Shown one piece after another: positions 51,597 to 60,329 of a DNA stretch of 64,000 nucleotides (positions are counted from its first letter, which is position 1; the number at the start of each line of letters is the position of its first letter). The notes under the pieces were generated by a model. The model made no database searches. It saw only the letters and a program-made list of their open reading frames with translations, and had not been told where the DNA came from. The stretch is from an uncultured Clostridia bacterium (GTDB lineage: Bacteria; Bacillota; Clostridia; TANB77; CAG-508). A program made the translations under genes and the position numbers. The stretch spans positions 1 through 64,000 of the forward strand of contig CAKPQH010000009.1 in NCBI GenBank assembly GCA_934178475.1, written 5' to 3'.

Positions 51597-52976
51597 ATGC
51601 CTAATATAGATAGATTAAAAAAATATAAAAAAATACATATGGTTGGAATTGGTGGAGTAAGCATGAGCGGTATAGCTGAAATCTTGCTTAATTGGGGCTT
51701 TAATGTTACAGGAAGCAATAATGTCGAAACAGAATCAACAAAAAAACTTGAAAAAGCTGGTATAAAAGTTTTTATCGGACATAATGCAGAAAACGTTGTT
51801 GGCAGTGATATTGTAATTTATACTGCAGCTATTAGTAAAGATAATGTTGAACTTCAAGCAGCAAACTCATTGGGAATTCCTACTATTGAAAGAGCAAACT
51901 TTTTAGGTGAAATTACTAGATGTTATGCAAACACTATTACTGTAGCTGGAACACATGGAAAAAGTACAACAACATCAATGGTTTCTTTATGCTTTTTAGA
52001 AGCTATGAAAGATCCCAGCATTCAAGTCGGTGCTGATTTAACTCAGATTCAAGGTAACTATAAAGTTGGTAATAGTGAGTACTTCATTATTGAAGCATGT
52101 GAATATGTTGAAAGTTTTTTAAAATTCAGTCCACATTCCACTATTATTCTTAATATAGATAATGATCATTTAGATTATTTTAAAAATTTCGATAATATAA
52201 AAAATGCTTTTCGTAAATATATAAAACTTCTTCCAGAAGATGGTTTACTTGTCGTAAATGGTGATGACTCTAATTGTCTAGATCTAATCAAAGATACAAA
52301 ATCAAAATCCTTAACTTATGGCATAACAAACAAAAACACTGATTTTTTTGCAGTAAATATAGTATTTGATGATAATGGTTTTGCTGAATTTGATGTTTAT
52401 TCTCACAATACATTCTTAGATAGAATTAAACTTTCTGTACCTGGAATGCACAATGTATTAAATTCTCTTGGTTGTATTGCCCTATGTATGGAATATGGTA
52501 TTTCTATTAACGATATAAAAACTGCCTTACTTAAATTTACAGGAGCTAATCGTAGATTTGAGTTTAAAGGAAAAGTTAATGGTGCAAGTATTTATGATGA
52601 TTACGGACACCATCCAACTGAAATAATTGCAACTGCAAAAGCATTAATGAATAAAAAATATAATAAATCTTGGATAGTATTTCAACCTCACACATATAGC
52701 AGAACTAAAAATTTACTTGATGATTTCGCAAAAGCCCTTCTTAATTTTGATAACATCATTGTTTTAGACATATATGCTGCAAGAGAGCAAAATACTTATG
52801 GAATTACTTCAAAAGATTTGGTTGATAAAGTAATATCTCTTGGAAAAGATGCTAAATATATTCCAAATTTTGATGATTGTGTAAAATACTTAAAAGATAA
52901 TGTAAAAGAAAATGATATAATATTAACTCAAGGTGCGGGAACAGTAACACAAATAGGTCCATTATTGCAAAAATAA
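51597..52976 (+). CDS. murC: UDP-N-acetylmuramate--L-alanine ligase
   Basis: It adds L-Ala to UDP-MurNAc, the first amino acid of the peptidoglycan stem. The 459 residues carry HMVGIGGVSMSGIAEIL (14-30), the P-loop AGTHGKSTTT (near 118-127), EACEYVESFLKF, NIDNDHLDYF, the MurC RRFEFKG segment and DDYGHHPTEI near 337. AGGAG precedes the ATG. It is monocistronic, between its own promoter and terminator, apart from the dcw cluster. Confidence 0.96.
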   Translation: MPNIDRLKKYKKIHMVGIGGVSMSGIAEILLNWGFNVTGSNNVETESTKKLEKAGIKVFIGHNAENVVGSDIVIYTAAISKDNVELQAANSLGIPTIERANFLGEITRCYANTITVAGTHGKSTTTSMVSLCFLEAMKDPSIQVGADLTQIQGNYKVGNSEYFIIEACEYVESFLKFSPHSTIILNIDNDHLDYFKNFDNIKNAFRKYIKLLPEDGLLVVNGDDSNCLDLIKDTKSKSLTYGITNKNTDFFAVNIVFDDNGFAEFDVYSHNTFLDRIKLSVPGMHNVLNSLGCIALCMEYGISINDIKTALLKFTGANRRFEFKGKVNGASIYDDYGHHPTEIIATAKALMNKKYNKSWIVFQPHTYSRTKNLLDDFAKALLNFDNIIVLDIYAAREQNTYGITSKDLVDKVISLGKDAKYIPNFDDCVKYLKDNVKENDIILTQGAGTVTQIGPLLQK

Positions 52977-52984
52977 TTTTTAGA

Positions 52985-53030
52985 TAAAAAAATAGCTTGG
53001 AATTAATCTTCCAAGTTATTCTTTTTATTT
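52985..53030 (+). terminator. Terminator after murC
   Basis: Arms AATAGCTTGGAA and TTCCAAGTTATT (one G-T) around TTAATC, followed by CTTTTTATT. Confidence 0.85.
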
Positions 53031-53048
53031 ATTTTAACTTTTAAACAT

Positions 53049-53085
53049 CTGTCCTTAAATTATTTTCAAAAAAGGACCGTCCCCA
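53049..53085. repeat. Interspersed palindrome, decayed copy 4
   Basis: The right arm AAAAAAGGACCGTCCCC is intact, but only GTCCTT remains of the left arm. It lies two bases before the rplQ stop codon, again in a gene-end position. Pairing of GTCCTT with AAGGAC still forms a weak hairpin. Confidence 0.7.
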
Positions 53086-53087
53086 AA

Positions 53088-53609
53088 TTAAACTAACATT
53101 AATATTGCTGTTTCTGCAGCATCTCCTCTACGAGGTCCAGCTTTAACTATTCTTGTATATCCTCCAACTCTATCTACATACTTTGGAGCTATTTCATTAA
53201 ATAATTTTGATGGTACATCAATGTTGTTTCCTTCAGAATCTTTAACTTTGTTAACTTTTGTCATTATTTTTCTTCTAGCATTTAATCTTGATGGCATATC
53301 TTTTTGTCTCTTTTCTGTAGTTTCTTCTTTAACTACTTTTAGATATTCTTTACCATTTTTGCTTTTTGCTATTTCTGTTACTTTATTTCCTTTTGAATCT
53401 AATTTAGCTTTAACTACTTTCATATCAACCATTTCAAAGTTATCTTTTTCTTTAACAGCAAGTGCTATTAAGCTATCTGCTATAGATTTTACTTCTTTTG
53501 CTCTTGCTTCAGTAGTATTTATTTTTCCATATACTAATAAATCTGTTGTTAAAGATTTTAACATTGCTTTTCTTATATCAGTAGTTCTACCTAACTTTCT
53601 ATTTGCCAC
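53088..53609 (-). CDS. rplQ: Ribosomal protein bL17 with extended middle
   Basis: A 50S protein. The start RKLGRTTDIRKAMLKSLTTDLL and the ITTEARAKE-like KINTTEARAKEVKSIADSLI are standard, and the end RVGGYTRIVKAGPRRGDAAETAILML is classic L17. However, it has 173 residues against the usual 112-130; extra charged sequence lies at about 55-135 (KLDSKGNKVTEIAKSKNGKE and neighbours). Last gene of the operon, 12 bases after rpoA. Confidence 0.95.
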   Translation of the reverse strand: MANRKLGRTTDIRKAMLKSLTTDLLVYGKINTTEARAKEVKSIADSLIALAVKEKDNFEMVDMKVVKAKLDSKGNKVTEIAKSKNGKEYLKVVKEETTEKRQKDMPSRLNARRKIMTKVNKVKDSEGNNIDVPSKLFNEIAPKYVDRVGGYTRIVKAGPRRGDAAETAILMLV

Positions 53610-53621
53610 TTAACTCGCCTC

Positions 53622-54569
53622 CTACTCATCTTCTGGTGCAAAATCTAATCCTAATGAATGTAATTTTGCAATTACTTCATCTAATGATTTTTTACCTAAA
53701 TTTCTAACTCTCATCATTTCTGATTCTGTTTTATTTGTAATATCTTCAACTGTAGCAATACCAGCTCTTTTTAAACAGTTGAAACTTCTTACAGATAATT
53801 CTAATTCTTCGATTGATTTTTCTAAAATTCTTTCTTTTTTATTTTCTTCTTTTTCAATCATTATTTTTGTATTTTTTGTAGCTTCTGATAAATCTATGAA
53901 CAATTCTAAATGTCCTGTCATTATCTTAGCTGCTAGACTTAAAGCTTCATATGGTTTTAAACTTCCATCAGTCCAAACTTCTATAACTAGTCTATCTAAA
54001 TCAACCATTTGTCCAACTCTTGTGTTTTCTATTTGGTAATTTACTTTTTTAACCGGTGTATATATTGAATCTATAGGAAGTACAGATATATCTTGATCAG
54101 GCTTCTTGTTTTTATCTGATGATAAATATCCTCTACCTCTATCTGCAGTAAGTTCTATTACTAGATGTCCTCCTTCAGATACTGTAGCTATATGTAAATC
54201 AGGATTTAATATTTCAACTGTACCATCTGTTTGAATGTCTCCTGCTTTAACCTCTCCCTCACCTTTGAAGTCTAAACGTAGTATTTTTTCTTCATTTTCA
54301 TCAAATTTAAGTCTTACATTTTTTAAATTAACTATTATTTCAGGTATATCCTCAACTACATTTGGAATACTTGAAAATTCATGTAATACTCCCTCTATTT
54401 TTGCACTTGTTATAGCACAACCAGGAAGTGATGAAAGTAATATACGTCTTAAAGAGTTTCCTATTGTTACTCCATAACCTCTTTCTAATGGTTCACAGAC
54501 AAATTTTGCATAATTATTTTTATCATCAATTTTTATACATTCAATATTTGGCCTTTCAAATTCTATCAT
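53622..54569 (-). CDS. rpoA: RNA polymerase alpha subunit
   Basis: The 315-residue alpha subunit nucleates RNA polymerase assembly and contacts upstream promoter DNA. N-terminal domain: EPLERGYGVTIGNSLRRILL (27-46) and ITSAKIEGVLHEFS. C-terminal domain: SIEELELSVRSFNCLKRAGI then MRVRNLGKKSLDEVIAKL. The linker is Lys/Glu rich. It lies 14 bases after rpsD. Confidence 0.98.
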   Translation of the reverse strand: MIEFERPNIECIKIDDKNNYAKFVCEPLERGYGVTIGNSLRRILLSSLPGCAITSAKIEGVLHEFSSIPNVVEDIPEIIVNLKNVRLKFDENEEKILRLDFKGEGEVKAGDIQTDGTVEILNPDLHIATVSEGGHLVIELTADRGRGYLSSDKNKKPDQDISVLPIDSIYTPVKKVNYQIENTRVGQMVDLDRLVIEVWTDGSLKPYEALSLAAKIMTGHLELFIDLSEATKNTKIMIEKEENKKERILEKSIEELELSVRSFNCLKRAGIATVEDITNKTESEMMRVRNLGKKSLDEVIAKLHSLGLDFAPEDE

Positions 54570-54583
54570 TATTTACCTCCTAA

Positions 54584-55210
54584 TTATTTAGAGTATAACT
54601 CAACTATTAGATGTTCTTCTAATTCGATATCGATATCCTCTCTTGCTGCAAGTCTTATAACTTTTCCGCTTAATTTTTCACTGTTTCTTTCAAGCCATAC
54701 TGGTGTAGGTCTTGTATTATTAGCTTCTATATTAGCTTTTATTGTGCTGTTATCTTTCTTAGATTCTCTAACAGCTATTTCATCTCCAGCTTTAACTAGA
54801 TATGATGGTATATTTACTTTTTTACCATTTACTTCAAATTGTCCATGGTTAACTAATTGTCTAGCTTCAGCTCTTGAAGAACCAAATCCTAGTCTATATA
54901 CAACATTATCTAATCTACTTTCTAATATTTGTAATAAGTTTTCACCTGTTACACCTTTTTTATTTGAAGCCATTTCAAAATATTTTCTGAATTGTTTTTC
55001 TCCAACTCCATAATATGATTTTGTTTTTTGTTTTTCTCTTAACTGAGTTCCATATTCAGATAATTTTGCTTTCTTTTGACCATGATCTCCAGGAGCATAG
55101 TTTCTTCTAGATACACTACATTTATCTGAATAACATCTTTCACCTTTTAAGAATAATTTACATCCTTCTCTACGGCAAACACGACATTGTGCGTCTACAT
55201 ATCTTGACAT
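54584..55210 (-). CDS. rpsD: Ribosomal protein uS4, zinc-binding form
   Basis: A primary 16S rRNA-binding protein. The start at 55210 (MSRYVDAQCRVCRREG) is chosen over one four codons upstream because GAGGTG fits it and it matches the family. Four Cys (CRVCRREGC, then GERCYSDKC) form the zinc site of the C+ S4 type. RRNYAPGDHGQKKAKLSEYG and the S4 RNA-binding RLDNVVYRLGFGSSRAEARQ follow. In many bacteria S4 represses its own operon; see the structured leader before rpsM. Confidence 0.97.
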   Translation of the reverse strand: MSRYVDAQCRVCRREGCKLFLKGERCYSDKCSVSRRNYAPGDHGQKKAKLSEYGTQLREKQKTKSYYGVGEKQFRKYFEMASNKKGVTGENLLQILESRLDNVVYRLGFGSSRAEARQLVNHGQFEVNGKKVNIPSYLVKAGDEIAVRESKKDNSTIKANIEANNTRPTPVWLERNSEKLSGKVIRLAAREDIDIELEEHLIVELYSK

Positions 55211-55245
55211 TTTATTTTTCACCTCTTTATTTTTTTATATTTCTA

Positions 55246-55641
55246 TTAAACTCTACGTCTTTTTGGTGGTCTACAACCATTGTGTGGTATTGGTGTTACA
55301 TCTTTTATTGCACTTATTTCTAATCCTGCTGTTTGAAGAGCTCTTATAGCTGCTTCTCTTCCTGAACCAGGACCTTTAACAAATACCTCAACAGTTTTTA
55401 ACCCATGTTCCATAGCTTTTTTAGCTGCTGTTTCAGCAACTTCTCCTGCTGCAAATGGAGTGCTTTTTCTTGAACCTTTGAATCCTAATTCTCCAGCACT
55501 TCCTGTAGCTATAGCATTTCCAGCTACATCTGTTATAGTAACTATTGTATTATTGAAGCTTGAATGAATATGTGCAGCTCCTCTTTCAATGTTTTTTCTA
55601 TTTCTTTTTGCAACTGTCTTTCTTGTTACGTTTTTAGCCAT
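55246..55641 (-). CDS. rpsK: Ribosomal protein uS11
   Basis: A 131-residue platform protein of the 30S subunit. Signatures: GAAHIHSSFNNTIVTITD (21-38), GFKGSRKSTPFAAGEVAE, GPGSGREAAIRALQ and the final VTPIPHNGCRPPKRRRV. It lies between rpsM (49 bases) and rpsD. Confidence 0.98.
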   Translation of the reverse strand: MAKNVTRKTVAKRNRKNIERGAAHIHSSFNNTIVTITDVAGNAIATGSAGELGFKGSRKSTPFAAGEVAETAAKKAMEHGLKTVEVFVKGPGSGREAAIRALQTAGLEISAIKDVTPIPHNGCRPPKRRRV

Positions 55642-55690
55642 TGTCCTAACTTACCTCCTCTTTTTTATTATAAAGATTTCGTTATATTGC

Positions 55691-56059
55691 TTATTTCTTT
55701 GATTTACTTACAACTTTACGTGGACCTTTTCTTGTACGAGCATTAGTTTTTGTTCTTTGTCCTCTTACAGGTAATCCTCTTCTATGTCTTAATCCTCTAT
55801 AGCATCCAATTTCTGTAAGTCTTTTTATGTTAAGAGCTGTTTCTCTTCTTAAATCTCCTTCAACTGTGTAGTTTTCGTCGATTACTTTTCTTATTGCATT
55901 TACTTCGTCGTCTGTTAAGTCTTTTACTCTAACATCTGGACTAATTCCTGTTTTTTCAAGTATTTTTTGAGCTCTTGCTAAACCTATACCATATATGTAT
56001 GTTAGTCCAATTTCAATTCTTTTTTCCTTAGGTAAATCTACTCCTGATATACGAGCCAT
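55691..56059 (-). CDS. rpsM: Ribosomal protein uS13
   Basis: A 122-residue 30S head protein with MARISGVDLPKEKRIEIGL at the start, TYIYGIGLARAQKIL, and the C-terminal GLRHRRGLPVRGQRTKTNAR. GGAGG precedes the ATG. Unlike the tight spacing elsewhere in the operon, 217 bases separate it from rpmJ, and this gap is structured. Confidence 0.98.
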   Translation of the reverse strand: MARISGVDLPKEKRIEIGLTYIYGIGLARAQKILEKTGISPDVRVKDLTDDEVNAIRKVIDENYTVEGDLRRETALNIKRLTEIGCYRGLRHRRGLPVRGQRTKTNARTRKGPRKVVSKSKK

Positions 56060-56276
56060 TCTTGTTTACACCTCCAAAAATATAAATCATGAGACTGTTT
56101 GTCTCTTTGTTTAATTGTAAAAAAGTTTAAAGGTGAAATGCACTAGAAATAAACTAGTCTTTAAACTAATCTTACAAAAATATATATAGACACAAATAGT
56201 ATATTTAGCTATTATTTAGCTAAACAGCCGCTACCAATTTGTGTTATAATCAAAAAATTTAATTAATAATTATGAA
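56060..56276 (-). promoter_or_regulatory. Candidate structured leader of rpsM (autoregulatory RNA or attenuator)
   Basis: On the minus strand three elements follow one another. (1) ACACAAAT ... ATTTGTGT closes a stem (about 56182-56246) with an inner TTTAGCT/AGCTAAA hairpin and a one-sided bulge GGTAGCGGCTG. (2) AGTTTAAAG ... CTTTAAACT (about 56124-56168) encloses ACTAG/CTAGT and ends in TTTTTT, terminator-like. (3) GAGAC/GTCTC hairpin just before the ribosome site. This is a plausible ribosomal-protein control region, not a family I recognise. Confidence 0.5.
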
Positions 56277-56390
56277 TTATCCTTGTCTTTGTTTATGTTT
56301 AGGATTTTCACATATAACTCTTATTACGCCTTTTCTTTTTATTACTTTACATTTGTCGCACATTTTTTTTACTGATGGTCTTACTTTCAT
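56277..56390 (-). CDS. rpmJ: Ribosomal protein bL36
   Basis: A 37-residue zinc-ribbon protein of the 50S subunit. It begins MKVRPSVKKMCDKCKVIKR, with zinc ligands C11, C14, C27 and H32, and ends KHKQRQG. AGGAGG lies upstream. It follows infA by 44 bases in the usual infA-rpmJ-rpsM order. Confidence 0.97.
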   Translation of the reverse strand: MKVRPSVKKMCDKCKVIKRKGVIRVICENPKHKQRQG

Positions 56391-56434
56391 TTTTTGCACC
56401 TCCTAAATGCTTTAATTATTATTGCTTTTGCTTA

Positions 56435-56653
56435 CTATTTAGCTCTCCAAGTTATTCTACCTCTATTTAAATCATATGGTGATAGTTCAACCTTAACTTT
56501 ATCACCAGGTAGAATTTTTATGTAATTCATTCTTAATTTTCCTGATATATGAGCTAGTATTTGATGTCCATTCTCTAATTGAACTTTAAAATTTGTGTTT
56601 GGTAATGTTTCTACAACAGTACCTTCTACTTCTATAACATCTTCTTTAGCCAA
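56435..56653 (-). CDS. infA: Translation initiation factor IF-1
   Basis: A 72-residue OB-fold protein that occupies the ribosomal A site during initiation. Complete signature: MAKEDVIEVEGTVVETLPN, then FKVQLENGHQILAHISGKLR, YIKILPGDKVKVELSPYDL and the final RGRITWRAK. AAGGAGG precedes the ATG. Confidence 0.98.
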   Translation of the reverse strand: MAKEDVIEVEGTVVETLPNTNFKVQLENGHQILAHISGKLRMNYIKILPGDKVKVELSPYDLNRGRITWRAK

Positions 56654-56780
56654 ATTCTCGCCTCCTTAAAGAGCTTTATTATATAAAAAGGTAAAGCTAT
56701 TAATTTTAATATTATGTAACTTAGTTAAAATTACGCACTTACCCTATTATTAACAATAGCTTTACTATTATATACCATAT

Positions 56781-57551
56781 TTATTTTAATGTCAATACTT
56801 TTGGTTCATTTTCTGTAATTAAAATTGTATTTTCATAATGTGCAGATAAACTACCATCTTCGGTAATGATTGTCCAACCATCATCTAATTCTAAAATATT
56901 AGGATTTTTCTGTATTACCATAGGTTCAATAGCAAGTGTCATTCCAGGTTCTAATCTTATTCCTTTTCCTGCTTTTCCATAATTAGGTATACCTGGATCT
57001 TCATGCATTTCTTTGCCTATTCCATGTCCTTGAAATTCTCTTATTACTGAAAATCCTTGTGAATGTACATATTTCCCTATTGCATGTGAAATATCTCCAA
57101 TTCTATATCCTGGTTTTGCATATTTTATTCCCTCAAAAAAAGCTTGTTTCGTAACTTTGACTAATCTTTCTGCTTCTTTTGATGTTTTTCCAACAATAAA
57201 AGTTCTTGCAGCATCTCCATTATATCCATCTTTTAATGCAACAGTATCTATACTAACCAAATCCCCTTCTTTTAATATTTTATTTTTTGAAGGGATTCCA
57301 TGTATTACTTCATCATTTACAGATATACATGTTGCTGCCGGATATGGTGGAATTCCTCTTATTCCCGGATCATATCCTATTTGAGCCGGAATTGCTCCTA
57401 AGCTTCTCATTATTTTTTCTGCTTTTTTATCTAGTTCATATGTTGAAATTCCAGGTTTAATTTCTTTTTCTAGTTGTTCATAAAATTCAGCAACAATTTT
57501 ACAAACATTTTTCATTAATTCGATTTCTCTTTTAGATTTTATTGTTACCAT
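56781..57551 (-). CDS. map: Methionine aminopeptidase, type I
   Basis: It removes the initiator Met from new proteins. The 256 residues carry GIRGIPPYPAATCISVNDEVIHG (with the substrate His), the metal ligands DTVALKDGYNGDAARTF, GHGIGKEMHEDPGIPNYG, MTLAIEPM and EDGSLSAHYENTILIT. It lies 38 bases after adk. The usual intervening secY is absent because secY normally precedes adk and is not in this operon. Confidence 0.97.
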   Translation of the reverse strand: MVTIKSKREIELMKNVCKIVAEFYEQLEKEIKPGISTYELDKKAEKIMRSLGAIPAQIGYDPGIRGIPPYPAATCISVNDEVIHGIPSKNKILKEGDLVSIDTVALKDGYNGDAARTFIVGKTSKEAERLVKVTKQAFFEGIKYAKPGYRIGDISHAIGKYVHSQGFSVIREFQGHGIGKEMHEDPGIPNYGKAGKGIRLEPGMTLAIEPMVIQKNPNILELDDGWTIITEDGSLSAHYENTILITENEPKVLTLK

Positions 57552-57589
57552 AATACGTCCTTTCTAAAAAGATTATCCTTTATTTATAA

Positions 57590-58249
57590 TTATTTATTTT
57601 TTATATATTCAATAATATCTTTAGCAACATCTGGTCCTAATCTATTAATTTTTATACTTAAATCTTCTCTTAATACAACACCTAATCTATCATAATGATC
57701 TATAACAGGTTGAGTTTGAGTAAAGAATATGTCTAATCTTTTTTTCAATCCTTCTTCTGTATCATCTGCTCTCTTAGAAAGTTCTACATTGCAATCATCA
57801 CAAAACTCTCCATTTTTAGGTTTATTTAAAACCATGTTATATTCTCTTTTACAAATAGGACATTTTCTTCTAGCCATTACTCTTTCTATTATCTCTTCTG
57901 TTGGAGTGCAAAGATTAACTACTAATTCAACTTTTTTTCCTAATCTATTTAATATTTTATCAAGCTCTTCTGCTTGTTCTAAATTTCTAGGATATCCATC
58001 TAGTATAAATCCGTTTTTACAATCTTCCTCTTGAAGTCTACTATCCACCATTTTGTTTGTAATATCATCTGGTACTAATTCTCCCTTATTTATTAAAGCT
58101 TCTGCTTGTTTTCCTAATTCAGTTCCCTCTTTTATGTTTTTTCTAAACATTTCTCCTGTTGAAATATGAGGTATGTTAAGTTCTCCTTTTATTAATCCTG
58201 CAACTGTTCCTTTTCCTGTTCCTTGTGCTCCCATCATTATAATATTCAT
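57590..58249 (-). CDS. adk: Adenylate kinase, zinc-lid type
   Basis: It interconverts ATP, ADP and AMP. The 219 residues carry the P-loop MMGAQGTGKGTVAG (5-18), HISTGEMFRKNI, GFILDGYPRNLEQAE, and a lid with four Cys (CPICKREYN, then CDDC) binding zinc, as in Gram-positive enzymes. AAGGAG precedes the ATG. Here it is the first gene of the operon, with its own consensus promoter. Confidence 0.97.
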   Translation of the reverse strand: MNIIMMGAQGTGKGTVAGLIKGELNIPHISTGEMFRKNIKEGTELGKQAEALINKGELVPDDITNKMVDSRLQEEDCKNGFILDGYPRNLEQAEELDKILNRLGKKVELVVNLCTPTEEIIERVMARRKCPICKREYNMVLNKPKNGEFCDDCNVELSKRADDTEEGLKKRLDIFFTQTQPVIDHYDRLGVVLREDLSIKINRLGPDVAKDIIEYIKNK

Positions 58250-58288
58250 AAATATTTCTCCTTTTTTATTTCATTTTGAACATCAACA

Positions 58289-58317
58289 ATTTTATATCTT
58301 TTACGCTTATTTGTCAA
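58289..58317 (-). promoter_or_regulatory. Promoter of the adk-rplQ operon
   Basis: On the minus strand TTGACA (58312-58317), 17 bases, TAAAAT (58289-58294); TATAAA two bases earlier is an alternative. Confidence 0.8.
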
Positions 58318-58382
58318 GGTTTCAGACATGATTATTTGTTAATATTATATTAATATTTATATTTTTAAATTAATGTTACCCT

Positions 58383-58419
58383 AAAAAACGAAACACCAAT
58401 TATAAATTAGTGTTTCGCA
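58383..58419 (-). terminator. Terminator after the 58454-58804 gene
   Basis: Arms CGAAACACTAATT and AATTGGTGTTTCG (one G-T) around TAT, followed by TTTTTT on the minus strand. Confidence 0.88.
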
Positions 58420-58453
58420 AATTGTTATTTAGTTAGCTCTCTATAACAGAGTT

Positions 58454-58804
58454 TTATTTTTGGTTAAAAGAAATCTGATATCTTACCACATCATACTTTA
58501 TTCCATAGTTATCTAAAATCTTTTTATCATAGCTACTTAAAACTCTAAAATATTCTTTCCGTCCACTTTTTTTCTTATAGTGAATTTCTTTTAAAATATT
58601 TTCTTTTAATTTCTTAGCTTTCTTAAACATCTTTGTTTCTATTCTATATAGGTATGGTTTAACATCATACCCTAACCTAGTAATAAATTCTACCTGCTCG
58701 TCTTTTAGTTTCCAAAGCAAGCTTTTTTCCCGATTCTTATTAGATTTTAATTTAGAACTTAATTGATGTTTTATCTTAGAATTGTAATATTCTTTTTTCT
58801 TCAT
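58454..58804 (-). CDS. Small basic protein of unknown function
   Basis: 116 residues from the ATG at 58804, eight bases after GGAGG; a frame extension of five codons covers the ribosome site and is rejected. The protein is rich in Lys, Tyr and Glu and is probably helical; DEQVEFITRLGYDVKPYLYR and EYFRVLSSYDKKILDNYGI recall small DNA- or RNA-binding proteins, but I recognise no family. Single gene with its own terminator. Confidence 0.65.
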   Translation of the reverse strand: MKKKEYYNSKIKHQLSSKLKSNKNREKSLLWKLKDEQVEFITRLGYDVKPYLYRIETKMFKKAKKLKENILKEIHYKKKSGRKEYFRVLSSYDKKILDNYGIKYDVVRYQISFNQK

Positions 58805-58907
58805 ATCAAAGTCCTCCAATCAAACTAACTTTTAACTTTCTTCTGCTTATTAAATTAATAAGCATGATTATATTAACATAATTTTAGCAATAAGTAAATA
58901 ACTTATG

Positions 58908-59480
58908 TTAATTTTCTTCTATTATTTTTAATTTTCCTTTGCAAATTCCACATCTGTATTTTTTTACCATATACTTCTTACATCTCTGTCTATAATAAAC
59001 ATATCCACAATTCATACACACAATTTTATAATTATAATGTATTAATTCTTCTTTATAATCAACATTACTATTTTTATAATCTTCTTCTCTGTTTCCTACT
59101 CTTGAAATATCATAACCTAATTTTTGATTTATTACTTTTGAATATTCTTTGAAAACTTGACCATGATTATTGCAATATGGAAAACAATGGATTAATTCAT
59201 GCATTATTGTATTTTTTATTATTTTATCATTAAGTTGCATAACCCATTTACTTATTTCAATATGATGAACATTGAATTTATAATATTTAATTTTTCCCTT
59301 TTCTTTATATCTAGTCTTCTTATCAGGTTCTTCTTGTTTACAACATCCATACCTTTTAGCATTTCTTTTAGCTATAGATATATCGATTCTTCCACATTCT
59401 TTTATACTTATTCCAATAGAATTTAATTCTACTATACATTCATTATATAATTGTACTAGTTTTTCTTCCATAACATTCAT
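58908..59480 (-). CDS. SprT-like zinc metalloprotease-domain protein
   Basis: 190 residues. The metal motif IMHELIHCF (HELIH 94-98) with a third His in NNHGQVF (106) and a C-terminal zinc ribbon (C155xxC158, C177xxC180) match the SprT/Spartan-like family, which in eukaryotes cuts DNA-protein crosslinks; bacterial members are uncharacterised or misannotated as transcription proteins. The start is uncertain: no clear ribosome site precedes either the Met at 59480 or the one at 59471. It follows the MBL gene by two bases. Confidence 0.85.
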   Translation of the reverse strand: MNVMEEKLVQLYNECIVELNSIGISIKECGRIDISIAKRNAKRYGCCKQEEPDKKTRYKEKGKIKYYKFNVHHIEISKWVMQLNDKIIKNTIMHELIHCFPYCNNHGQVFKEYSKVINQKLGYDISRVGNREEDYKNSNVDYKEELIHYNYKIVCMNCGYVYYRQRCKKYMVKKYRCGICKGKLKIIEEN

Positions 59481-59482
59481 AA

Positions 59483-60109
59483 CTATATTAAAATTTCACA
59501 TTCTATAGATTTATTTATTAATTTTTTAAACTCTCTTGCATCCTCTTTTTTTCCAACAATTTCTCCATAATGAATTGGTATAGTCTTTTTAGGTTTTATT
59601 ATATTCACAAGTTCTGCCGCTTCCATGTAATTCATTGTATATGTACCACCAATTGGAACTAAAGCTATATCACATTTAACTTTTTTATTCTCCTCTGTTA
59701 TATCTGTATCTCCTGCAATATAACAACTAATCCCCTCTACATTTAAAATATATCCAACCCAATTATTTTCTTTTGGATGAAATTCTTTATTTGTATTATA
59801 AGCTGGAATTGTTCTAAAATTTATCCCTTTTACACTATACTCTTTATTTGGAATTACAGTATGTATCTTATCTTTTTCAAAACCTAATTTTATTGTTTTT
59901 TCTAATAAATCATTAGTTATTACAATTTCTGTCTCAGAATCTTTTACCTTCAAAATATCTTCTTCTGAAAAATGATCATAATGAGAATGGGTTATAAAAA
60001 TTACACTTGCATCATTTCTACTTTCTTTTACATTAAATGGATCTATGTATATATTTCTTTTTTCACCTATTATATTTATAGAACTATGACATAACAAATC
60101 AATTTTCAT
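59483..60109 (-). CDS. MBL-fold metal-dependent hydrolase (UPF0173-like)
   Basis: A 208-residue compact metallo-beta-lactamase-fold protein. Metal ligands appear in FITHSHYDHFSEED (His41, His43, Asp45, His46), CYIAGDTDITEE and TIPIHYGE. This is the small UPF0173/YtkL type of unknown substrate. It is cotranscribed with the SprT-like gene. Confidence 0.87.
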   Translation of the reverse strand: MKIDLLCHSSINIIGEKRNIYIDPFNVKESRNDASVIFITHSHYDHFSEEDILKVKDSETEIVITNDLLEKTIKLGFEKDKIHTVIPNKEYSVKGINFRTIPAYNTNKEFHPKENNWVGYILNVEGISCYIAGDTDITEENKKVKCDIALVPIGGTYTMNYMEAAELVNIIKPKKTIPIHYGEIVGKKEDAREFKKLINKSIECEILI

Positions 60110-60184
60110 ATTTTTTCCTTCTTTCTATGTAAAGGATTTTATCATATAAAAAATTCTTTGTAAATATCTATATTTCCTTATAAA

Positions 60185-60233
60185 AACAAATTAGTCAAAT
60201 AACCAAAATCATTTGACTAATCTTACTTAAATT
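60185..60233 (-). terminator. Terminator after spoVM
   Basis: Arms GATTAGTCAAAT and ATTTGACTAATT around GATTTTGGTT, then TGTTTTTA on the minus strand. Confidence 0.8.
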
Positions 60234-60237
60234 TTTA

Positions 60238-60312
60238 TTAATCTTTAATTCCAAAAATAAACTTAACTATCCCTCTAAAAGCTTTTGGAACTTTTTTCAC
60301 TACTATAGTCAT
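60238..60312 (-). CDS. spoVM: SpoVM-like sporulation peptide
   Basis: A 24-codon ORF with GGAGG eight bases upstream. The peptide MTIVVKKVPKAFRGIVKFIF (then GIKD) aligns with Bacillus SpoVM over a proline near position 9, a basic amphipathic helix with GIV, and a Gly before the charged end. SpoVM senses curved forespore membrane and anchors the coat ATPase SpoIVA. The gene is too short for routine gene finders. It is cotranscribed with the 49-residue membrane protein and followed by a terminator. The call rests on the motif pattern by eye. Confidence 0.8.
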   Translation of the reverse strand: MTIVVKKVPKAFRGIVKFIFGIKD

Positions 60313-60329
60313 TTTATGTACCTCCTATT

